From contig JBBSVE010000069.1 of the NCBI GenBank assembly GCA_038233815.1, positions 1 to 16,149 on the forward strand: a stretch of DNA of 16,149 nt, written 5' to 3'. Source of the stretch: JBBSVE01 sp038233815 (GTDB taxonomy: Bacteria; Pseudomonadota; Alphaproteobacteria; Rhodobacterales; Rhodobacteraceae). Within the stretch, counting starts at the first letter, position 1. Every line of letters starts with the position of its first letter. Positions 7,229 through 13,283 of this stretch are shown here, one piece after another. The position numbers and the translations under genes are program-made. The notes beneath the pieces were generated by a model, which was not told where the DNA came from, did not search any database, and was given only the letters and a program-made list of their open reading frames with translations.

Positions 7229-7420
7229 ATGAGCAAGTTTTACAAGATCTGGCTGATCTTCGATCCCCGGCGCGTCTTCGTGGCACAGGGCGTCTTCCTG
7301 TTCCTGCTGGCTGTGCTGATCCACCTCGTGCTGCTGTCGCAGCCGGCCTACAACTGGTTCGACATCGCCGCCGTCAAGCACGGCTACGTGGAGGCCCCGG
7401 TGCTGGCCACCCAGCCCTGA
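7229..7420 (+). CDS. pufA: Light-harvesting 1 (B870) alpha subunit
   Basis: This 63-residue LH1 alpha polypeptide begins MSKFYKIWLIFDPRRVFVAQ, as in Rhodobacter. One transmembrane helix spans about residues 15-36, with His32 as the bacteriochlorophyll ligand, followed by the periplasmic SQPAYNWFDI motif. The C-terminal tail (from about residue 47, ending VLATQP) is a few residues longer than that of Rhodobacter sphaeroides and differs in sequence; such tails may be trimmed after translation. The ribosome binding site is GAGGGGG at 7214-7220, overlapping the pufB stop. Confidence 0.98.
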   Translation: MSKFYKIWLIFDPRRVFVAQGVFLFLLAVLIHLVLLSQPAYNWFDIAAVKHGYVEAPVLATQP

Positions 7421-7434
7421 GCCACCCTGCAATC

Positions 7435-7466
7435 GGTGCGGGCGGCCCCCAAGGCACGGCCGCACC
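7435..7466 (+). repeat. pufA-pufL intercistronic hairpin 1
   Basis: GGTGCGG (7435-7441) pairs perfectly with CCGCACC (7460-7466). CC at 7446-7447 and GG at 7458-7459 can extend the stem across a 4-base bulge. It starts 15 bases after the pufA stop and is followed by AAAA rather than a T-run, so it is more likely an RNA-stabilising element for pufBA than a terminator. Confidence 0.65.
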
Positions 7467-7480
7467 AAAACATCCGACCG

Positions 7481-7510
7481 GGCGCGCAGATCCTGAGATC
7501 CCGCCGCGCC
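7481..7510 (+). repeat. pufA-pufL intercistronic hairpin 2 (nested)
   Basis: GGCGCG (7481-7486) pairs with CGCGCC (7505-7510). Inside it, GATC (7489-7492) pairs with GATC (7497-7500) around a CTGA loop. With hairpin 1 it fills the 136-base pufA-pufL gap. In Rhodobacter, hairpins in this gap protect the pufBA segment from 3' decay and set antenna to reaction-centre stoichiometry; the same is inferred here. Confidence 0.6.
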
Positions 7511-7556
7511 TTCGATCGGCAAGTCGTTCGGGTCGTCCATTCGCGGAGAGAGAACA

Positions 7557-8405
7557 ATGGCGCTGCTCAGTTTTGAGAGGAAATACCGCGTTCCCGGAGG
7601 CACGCTCATCGGCTGGAACCTGTTCGACTTCTGGGTCGGCCCGTTCTACGTCGGTTTCTTCGGCGTCACGACGGCGTTTTTCGCGGTGCTAGGCACCTTC
7701 CTGATCTTCTGGGGTGCGGCGATGGGGCCGACGTGGAACCCCTGGCTTATCTCGATCAATCCTCCCCCCGTGAGCGACGGGCTGGCCTTCGCGCCCTTGC
7801 TGGATGGTGGGCTCTGGCAGATCATCACCATCTGCGCCATCGGTGCCTTCATCAGCTGGGCGCTCCGCCAAGTGGAGATCTGCCGCAAGCTCGGCATCGG
7901 TCTGCATGTCCCGATCGCCTTCGGCGTCGCGATCTTCGCCTACATCACCCTCGTCGTGATCCGGCCGATCCTGATGGGCGCATGGGGCTACGCCTTTCCC
8001 TACGGCATCTTCAGCCATCTCGATTGGGTGTCCAACACCGGCTACACCTACGGCAACTTCCACTACAATCCGGTGCACATGGTCGCGGTGACGTTCTTCT
8101 TCACCAACGCCTTCGCACTGGCGCTGCACGGCAGCCTGATCCTCTCGGCCTCCAATCCCGGCAGGGGCGTGGTGATGAAGACCGCTGACCACGAGGACAC
8201 ATTCTTTCGCGACCTGATCGGCTATTCGGTGGGAACGCTTGGCATTCACCGGTTGGGCCTCCTGCTCGCGCTCAATGCCGGGTTCTGGAGCGCGATCTGC
8301 ATCCTGATTTCGGGCACGATCTGGTTCGACCAATGGATCGACTGGTGGAACTGGTGGCTCAATCTTCCGATCTGGGCCAATGTTCATGGAGGCATCAATG
8401 GCTGA
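7557..8405 (+). CDS. pufL: Photosynthetic reaction centre L subunit
   Basis: This 282-residue protein with five membrane helices has the same length as Rhodobacter sphaeroides PufL. Key residues are all present (numbers with Met=1; add -1 for the usual numbering): His154 and His174 (bacteriochlorophyll ligands), His191 and His231 (non-haem iron; His191 also faces QB), Glu213 and Ser224 (proton path to QB). Signatures include FPYGIFSHLDWVSNTGYTYG and DHEDTFFRDL. The L subunit binds the special pair, the active-branch cofactors and the QB site with PufM. ATG 7557 has GGAGAG at 7545-7550. The stop overlaps the pufM start by 8 bases. Confidence 0.99.
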   Translation: MALLSFERKYRVPGGTLIGWNLFDFWVGPFYVGFFGVTTAFFAVLGTFLIFWGAAMGPTWNPWLISINPPPVSDGLAFAPLLDGGLWQIITICAIGAFISWALRQVEICRKLGIGLHVPIAFGVAIFAYITLVVIRPILMGAWGYAFPYGIFSHLDWVSNTGYTYGNFHYNPVHMVAVTFFFTNAFALALHGSLILSASNPGRGVVMKTADHEDTFFRDLIGYSVGTLGIHRLGLLLALNAGFWSAICILISGTIWFDQWIDWWNWWLNLPIWANVHGGING

Positions 8406-9324
8406 GTATCAAAACATCTTCACCCAGGTCCAGGTGGCCGCCACCCCGGAGATGGGACTGGTCGAGGGGGTCGATCTGGGGGGCCGGACAACCTCCGCCG
8501 GGTACTCGACCCTTCTAGGCCGGTTCGGCAACGCGCAGCTGGGGCCGATCTATCTGGGAACCTTCGGCGTCATCAGTCTGGCCACCGGGGCAATCTGGTT
8601 CATGATCGTCGGGGTCTGGTTCTGGCATCTTGCGGGCTACAATCCGGCGGTGTTCATCCGTGATCTTCTCTGGATGGCACTGGAGCCGCCGGCACCGGAA
8701 TACGGCCTCTCCATCCCCCCAATGGAAAAGGGCGGGCTGTTTCTGGTGGCCGGATTCTTCTTTCTCATCTCGCTCTGGACCTGGTGGGTCCGGACCTATC
8801 TGCGGGCCGAGGCTCTGGGCATGGGCAAGCACGTCGCCTGGGCTTTCGGCGCTACGCTCTGGCTCGTGATGGTGCTGGGCCTGATCCGTCCGGTCCTGAT
8901 GGGGCGCTGGTCCGAGGCGGTTCCCTACGGCATCTTCCCGCATCTCGACTGGACCAACCTCTTCAGCCTCACCTACGGCAACCTCTTCTACAACCCGTTC
9001 CATGCGCTGAGCATCGTCTTCCTCTACGGCTCGGCGCTCCTCTTTGCCATGCACGGCGCTACCATTCTGGCCGTGACCCGTCTGGGTGGCGACCGGGAGC
9101 TGGAACAGATCGTCGATCGGGGCACGGCGGCGGAACGGGCGGCGTTGTTCTGGCGCTGGACGATGGGGTTCAACGCGACGATGGAGGGGATCCACCGCTG
9201 GGCCTGGTGGTTTGCGGTGCTCGTCCCGATCACCGGCGGCATCGGCATCCTTCTGACCGGAACCGTCGTCGACAACTGGTATGTCTGGGCGCAGATCCAC
9301 GGCTATGCGCCGCCCAACCCCTGA
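8398..9324 (+). CDS. pufM: Photosynthetic reaction centre M subunit
   Basis: This 308-residue five-helix protein starts MAEYQNIFTQVQV, as in Rhodobacter. His182 and His202 (bacteriochlorophyll ligands), His219, Glu234 and His266 (non-haem iron ligands) and Tyr210 (next to the active-branch pigments) are all present. A one-residue deletion near residue 107 relative to R. sphaeroides makes Met=1 numbering coincide with the usual M numbering from there on. It ends at HGYAPPNP with no cytochrome-binding extension. The ATG at 8398 inside the pufL end (ATGGCTGA) is preferred over the upstream in-frame ATG at 8380, because MAEYQNIF is the conserved N-terminus and GGAGG lies at 8388-8392. Confidence 0.99.
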   Translation: MAEYQNIFTQVQVAATPEMGLVEGVDLGGRTTSAGYSTLLGRFGNAQLGPIYLGTFGVISLATGAIWFMIVGVWFWHLAGYNPAVFIRDLLWMALEPPAPEYGLSIPPMEKGGLFLVAGFFFLISLWTWWVRTYLRAEALGMGKHVAWAFGATLWLVMVLGLIRPVLMGRWSEAVPYGIFPHLDWTNLFSLTYGNLFYNPFHALSIVFLYGSALLFAMHGATILAVTRLGGDRELEQIVDRGTAAERAALFWRWTMGFNATMEGIHRWAWWFAVLVPITGGIGILLTGTVVDNWYVWAQIHGYAPPNP

Positions 9325-9339
9325 CGAAAAGGAAGCATG

Positions 9340-9567
9340 ATGTCGGAGCAACATTTCTACGAGGCGCAGAGTCCGCATATCCGGCTGCGCATCTGGGTGC
9401 TGGGGCAGATGATCTGGGGTGCCTTCATCGCGGGCATCCTGCTTCTGGGGCTCGCAGCGATCCTCGGCGCGATCTGGGTGGTGGGGGAGTTTTTGCCAGC
9501 ACAGAGCAAAGAGGCCCCCTCGCCCTACGTCCTGCTCGAGCCCGCGCACATCGTCGATCATGCCTGA
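9340..9567 (+). CDS. pufX: Reaction centre-LH1 core protein PufX
   Basis: This 75-residue protein has a single membrane helix at about residues 20-48. It lies directly after pufM, the place of pufX in Rhodobacter. Alignment by eye with R. sphaeroides PufX supports the call: IRLRIWVLGQM against LRLWVAFQM, GA and AG pairs in the helix, then VVGEFLPAQSKEAPSP against VVG-MLPIQ-APAP. PufX sits at the opening of the LH1 ring and lets quinone/quinol pass; in some species it dimerises the core. Glycines 27, 32 and 37 are spaced by five rather than four, so a classical GxxxG is absent although A28-x3-G32 is present. ATG 9340 is preferred over ATG 9337 because AGGA at 9330-9333 is then 6 bases away. 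No pufC follows. Confidence 0.88.
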   Translation: MSEQHFYEAQSPHIRLRIWVLGQMIWGAFIAGILLLGLAAILGAIWVVGEFLPAQSKEAPSPYVLLEPAHIVDHA

Positions 9568-9574
9568 GGCCATC

Positions 9575-9607
9575 GCTGTCGTGGCGAGATCCGATCGCCA
9601 CGACAGC
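9575..9607 (+). terminator. Long hairpin after pufX (end of puf message)
   Basis: GCTGTCGTGGCGA (9575-9587) and TCGCCACGACAGC (9595-9607) form a perfect 13-bp stem with a 7-base loop, beginning 8 bases after the pufX stop. There is no T-run after it on the plus strand, nor on the minus strand. It therefore marks the 3' end of the puf mRNA as a stabiliser or a non-canonical terminator. It also separates puf from the convergent ndh gene. Confidence 0.8.
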
Positions 9608-9626
9608 AGCATTCCGTGACTGCCCC

Positions 9627-9645
9627 GGAGACGCGCACTGTCTCC
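9627..9645. repeat. Short inverted repeat between pufX and ndh
   Basis: GGAGAC (9627-9632) and GTCTCC (9640-9645) form a 6-bp stem with a 7-base loop in the convergent gap between pufX and ndh (9568-9723). It could serve the minus-strand ndh transcript, but there is no T-run. The rest of this gap shows no gene. Confidence 0.35.
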
Positions 9646-9723
9646 CGCAGGAATGCGAGAATAACCGGCACATCTGCTCGGCACGGACATCAAGGGTTCC
9701 CACGCCGGAAGCGCGCGGCGGGA

Positions 9724-11046
9724 CTATTTCGGGCGTGCGTCGGGTGAGATCTCGGTGATCAGTCGTGCACTGTGCTGACCCGTGAGGTAGGTCGAGAGCC
9801 AGCTCAGCACCACGGCGGCGCGGCTCTTGGTGCCGATGAGAAAGAAGATGTGCGCGATCCCCCACACCCACCAGGCGGGGCTGCCGCGCAGGCGGAGGCG
9901 ACCCCAGTCAACGACGGCAGCACTCTTGCCGATCGTCGCCAGATTGCCCTGATTGCGGTAGCGGAAGATCCCCGGGCCGGCCTTGCCCTCGAGGCGGCTC
10001 CGGATCGCGCGCCCGGCATGGTCGCCCTGCTGTTTCGCGGCGGGGGCGATACCGGGCACGAGATGGCCCGCGGCCGTCTTGACGGCAGCGGTGTCGCCGA
10101 TGACGAAGATCTCGGGATGCCCCTCCAGCGTCAGATCGGGCTGGACCTGAACCCGGCCGGCACGGTCGCCGGTGACGCCCAGCCACTTGGCCGCGGGCGA
10201 CGCGGCGACGCCGGCGGCCCAGACGCAGGTCCGGCACGGAATGAACTCCTCGCCGATCCGCAGACCTTCCGCGTTGCAGTCCGTGACCGACTGTCCAAGC
10301 CGCAGCTCGACCCCGCGCCGCAACAGCGCATCAGCGGCATAGTCCGAGAGAGCTTCGGGGAAGGTCGACAGGACGCGGGGTCCTGCCTCGATCAGCATGA
10401 CACGGGTCTGGCGCGTGTCGATCTCGCGAAAATCGGGCGGCAGCGTCTTGTTCGCAAGTTCCGCAATGATGCCTGCCAGCTCCACGCCGGTCGGTCCGGC
10501 CCCGATCACCCCGAAGGTCAGCAGGGCGCGGCGTGCGTCGGGGTCCGTTTCGCGCTCGGCATGCTCAAAGGCAAGAAGCAGGCGGCGGCGGATCATCGAC
10601 GCATCCTCCAGCGTCTTGAGGCCGGGGGCGAACGGCTCCCACTCGTCATGGCCGAAATAGGCGTGCCCGGCCCCGGTCGCCACGACGAGCGTGTCATAAC
10701 CGAGGCAGGCGCCGTCGTCGAAATCCACGTAACGGTTCGCGACATCGATGCCGCATACGCGCGCGAGCAGCGTCGTCACGTCGGGGCGGTCACGGAAAAT
10801 GTTGCGAATCGGCCAGGCGATTTCCGACGCCGATAGAATGGTCGTCGCGACCTGGTAGAGGAGCGGCTGGAACAGGTGATGGTTGCGCTGGTCGATCAGG
10901 GTGATCCGGGTGCCCGCCCCCTTCAGGCGCTGGACAAGCTGCAATCCACCGAATCCGGCCCCGATGACGACGACATGGTGCCTCGGGTCCGCCGCCCCGG
11001 GCCGGACTGCTGCGTCATCGTCCGAAGGGTCCGCCTGACTATCCAC
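9724..11046 (-). CDS. ndh: Type II NADH:quinone oxidoreductase
   Basis: This is a 440-residue FAD flavoprotein of the NDH-2 family. It oxidises NADH and reduces quinone at the cytoplasmic face of the membrane without pumping protons. The FAD-binding dinucleotide fold VVVIGAGFGG is at residues 25-34, followed by HHLFQPLLYQVAT (56-68) typical of NDH-2. The NADH-binding fold GVIGAGPTGVELAG is at 179-192. An IFVIGDTA motif precedes the C-terminal membrane-associating region rich in Trp and Phe (WWVWGIAHIFFLIG). The start is GTG at 11046, with GGGAGGGG about 7 bases upstream; no internal Met gives a better start. It lies 94 bases after the cytochrome gene on the same strand and is convergent with puf. 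Confidence 0.92.
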   Translation of the reverse strand: MDSQADPSDDDAAVRPGAADPRHHVVVIGAGFGGLQLVQRLKGAGTRITLIDQRNHHLFQPLLYQVATTILSASEIAWPIRNIFRDRPDVTTLLARVCGIDVANRYVDFDDGACLGYDTLVVATGAGHAYFGHDEWEPFAPGLKTLEDASMIRRRLLLAFEHAERETDPDARRALLTFGVIGAGPTGVELAGIIAELANKTLPPDFREIDTRQTRVMLIEAGPRVLSTFPEALSDYAADALLRRGVELRLGQSVTDCNAEGLRIGEEFIPCRTCVWAAGVAASPAAKWLGVTGDRAGRVQVQPDLTLEGHPEIFVIGDTAAVKTAAGHLVPGIAPAAKQQGDHAGRAIRSRLEGKAGPGIFRYRNQGNLATIGKSAAVVDWGRLRLRGSPAWWVWGIAHIFFLIGTKSRAAVVLSWLSTYLTGQHSARLITEISPDARPK

Positions 11047-11140
11047 GATGCGGCCCCTCCCATTTGCAGCTGTTGGGCGACGTGAATCGAAGACGGCGCG
11101 ATCCGGGCCTTCGAACCACAGCCCGGTGGATGTGGCGCGA

Positions 11141-12967
11141 TCATTGCGCCGTGGGTATTTCCTTCGTCAGCGCAGGGAGCGAGGCAAAATAGGCGACGAC
11201 ATCCGCGCGCTCGCTGTCCGTCAGACGACTGGCGATGGCCGGCATGGGGTTGAACAGCGTGACCTGCGACAGGGTATCGCCCACGAATTTGTCCAGCTTC
11301 GTCGCCAGATACCCGGAATGCTGACCATTCAGACGCGCGATGATCGGGATCTCGTTCGTGCTCCCCTGGCTGTGACAGGTCAGGCAGGACGGCACCCCCC
11401 GCTCCGGCACCCCATTCTCGGCAATCACCTGTCCGCGGATCACCGCTGCGGCGTCCACATTGTCGGGCGTCGGCGAGGGCTCCATCCCGCCGAAATAGGC
11501 GGCAAGGCTGGCGATATCGTCGTCGCTCAACCGTTTCGCGGTCTCGTTCATCCGCGAGGCATGGCGGGTGTTCAGACGGAACGCGTGAAGCGAGAGCGAG
11601 ATATAGTCCGGCGTCTGGAGCGTCAGATTGGGGATCTGGCCCACATCCTTGCCGCTGGTCGCTCGTCCATCGAGGCCGTGACAGGTGACGCAGACCTTTC
11701 CGACAATCTCCTTCGCCGCAGCCAGATCGATCGTGGCGGACGCCGCGGCCTGCACGATCTGTCCCGGCGCCTGTGCGGCGAACCACCCGGCGACGGCGCC
11801 GCGCTCCTCCACGGTCAGTCCATGCGCCTCGGCAGGCATCGGGTTGTAAACGCCGCTCGTTCCCCGGTCGCCGGTCACGAACGCATCGAGCTGGCGCGCG
11901 ATGTAGACCTGAGACTGGCCAAACAGATGCGGCACCTCGATCTTGCCGACCTCGGCGAGCTTCGGGCGCTTTTCGTGGCAGGAGAGGCACCCGGGAATCC
12001 CGCGATCTGGAAGGCCGTTCATCGCGATTGTCTCTCCGGCGGCGATCAACGCGGGATCTGCGGCCATGGTGGACGCGGCCTTGGCCGGCTGGTCCGCGAA
12101 ATAGGCGGCGAGCTGTCCGATCTGATCGGGGGAAAGGTCGCTCGCCAGCGGCTCCATGAACCCGCTGTGACGTTGGCGCCTTTGATAGGCGTCGAGCGAA
12201 TTGCGCAGGTAGGATACGGACTGGATCGAAAGGTTCGGCGCTTCCCCCAACGTCGGCGACCCGGTGCCGTCCACGCCGTGACAGCTCACGCAGGTCTGGA
12301 GCGGCAAACCCGTCAGCGCCAGATCGCGCCATTCCGTGGAGGGCGCCTTGTAGGCATATTCGTCAACCGGACCAGACAGTGGTGGCACGATCGTGTCAGT
12401 CGCGGCGACGGCAGGACCATAGGGCATCGCGGGCAAATCCCCGGCGGGGACGTTCACGAGCGTCAGATACTGCTGGGCCGTCATCTTGGGAAGCTGGCGG
12501 ATGAAGGCCACGACGGACCAGATCTCGTCATCGCGGCGCGCGGACGGCCAGGAGGGCATCGCGCTGAACTTCACGCCGTTCTTCAGGATCCAGTAAAGCT
12601 CGCTGTCGGTGAACTGGTCCACGACTTCCGGCAGATGTTGCGGACGAGGCCGCATCGACAGGGCAACGGGGTTCTGCCCCATTTCCGGCCCGCCGTGACA
12701 TTTGGAGCATTCGTTCGCAAAATGCTTCGCCCCGAGCGCGATGCGGCCTTCACTGAACAAGTCCGCCGGCGCGGTGTAGTCGGCAGCCCCCGCCGCGACG
12801 CTTCGCTTGAATGTGTAGTGCAGGAGGGCCGCCGTGATCTTTGCGTGTGGCTGGATTGCGCTGACGGGAATAAGTCCCGCCGACACGACGGCAAATCCGG
12901 CGATTCCCGCCACCGCACCCGCAGCGACAAGTGTTACGACAGCCGTCACGATCGTATGGCGTCTCAT
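11141..12967 (-). CDS. Membrane-anchored pentaheme c-type cytochrome
   Basis: This 608-residue protein has an N-terminal membrane anchor (about residues 5-32, preceded by MRRH) and then five class I cytochrome c domains outside the cytoplasmic membrane. The heme-binding CxxCH motifs are at 87-91 (CSKCH), 226-230 (CVSCH), 327-331 (CLSCH), 426-430 (CVTCH) and 528-532 (CLTCH). Candidate sixth-ligand Met residues are 137, 271, 377, 473 and 575. Domains 2-3 and 4-5 are repeats of one cytochrome c4-like pair about 200 residues long. The ATG at 12967 is chosen because it starts the hydrophobic anchor; an open frame continues upstream to 13354 but is not protein-like. It probably carries electrons between periplasmic donors and acceptors. 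I do not recognise a named gene, and its partner is not visible beyond ndh downstream. Confidence 0.88.
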   Translation of the reverse strand: MRRHTIVTAVVTLVAAGAVAGIAGFAVVSAGLIPVSAIQPHAKITAALLHYTFKRSVAAGAADYTAPADLFSEGRIALGAKHFANECSKCHGGPEMGQNPVALSMRPRPQHLPEVVDQFTDSELYWILKNGVKFSAMPSWPSARRDDEIWSVVAFIRQLPKMTAQQYLTLVNVPAGDLPAMPYGPAVAATDTIVPPLSGPVDEYAYKAPSTEWRDLALTGLPLQTCVSCHGVDGTGSPTLGEAPNLSIQSVSYLRNSLDAYQRRQRHSGFMEPLASDLSPDQIGQLAAYFADQPAKAASTMAADPALIAAGETIAMNGLPDRGIPGCLSCHEKRPKLAEVGKIEVPHLFGQSQVYIARQLDAFVTGDRGTSGVYNPMPAEAHGLTVEERGAVAGWFAAQAPGQIVQAAASATIDLAAAKEIVGKVCVTCHGLDGRATSGKDVGQIPNLTLQTPDYISLSLHAFRLNTRHASRMNETAKRLSDDDIASLAAYFGGMEPSPTPDNVDAAAVIRGQVIAENGVPERGVPSCLTCHSQGSTNEIPIIARLNGQHSGYLATKLDKFVGDTLSQVTLFNPMPAIASRLTDSERADVVAYFASLPALTKEIPTAQ

Positions 12968-13181
12968 GCTCTGTCCATCCGGGAATCCAAGATCAGGGAG
13001 ACGAAAAGTCCGAACTCGCAAATTGCGGCCGGAACGCGCCTGCCGCGCCGCATCCGGGGACACGGCTTGGGAAGGACTATGCTGCAAATCTGCCGCAAAT
13101 CCAGCCCCCCATTCAATCCGGCGGCGATTTTTCTTAAACTCCCACAAAATCCGCGGATCGGCATGTGTCGTGTAAAGGGGT

Positions 13182-13201
13182 TGCATTGGACCCGGAATGC
13201 A
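13182..13201. promoter_or_regulatory. Inverted repeat TGCATT-N8-AATGCA, possible operator
   Basis: TGCATT (13182-13187) and AATGCA (13196-13201) form a perfect 6-bp dyad with an 8-bp spacer, in the gap between the divergent genes. The size fits a dimeric regulator site. No regulator family is identified, and chance is possible. Confidence 0.35.
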
Positions 13202-13264
13202 CGTTCCCCACAAGACAATGCAGAACGACGAGGGTGCAAACTCGGCTCTTGCCCGACTCCCGAA

Positions 13265-13282
13265 TGTAATGCATCGTTGACA
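13265..13282 (+). promoter_or_regulatory. PpsR/CrtJ-type operator 1 at bchG
   Basis: TGTAATGCATCGTTGACA fits TGT-N12-ACA. Its right end is a perfect TTGACA (13277-13282), as in operator 1 of bchC. It ends one base before the predicted bchG ATG at 13284. Confidence 0.65.
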
Positions 13283-13283
13283 G

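Larger units (their letters stand above)
12968..13283. other. Divergent intergenic region between the cytochrome gene and bchG
   Basis: This 316-base region must hold the promoter for the minus-strand cytochrome-ndh unit and probably that for bchG. It has an AT-rich patch near 13125-13152, an inverted repeat at 13182-13201 and PpsR-type palindromes at its right end. I see no convincing gene or RNA in it and no clear -35/-10 pair for the cytochrome gene. A GGATGGACAG stretch (minus strand) lies a few bases before the cytochrome start and may act as its ribosome binding site. Confidence 0.6.

Noticed and set aside
9325..9567. pufC (tetraheme reaction-centre cytochrome) after pufM
   Set aside because: The ORF here is too short and has no CxxCH; it matches PufX instead. 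The pentaheme protein further right is not PufC: its heme motifs sit in separate class I domains and it is on the opposite strand.
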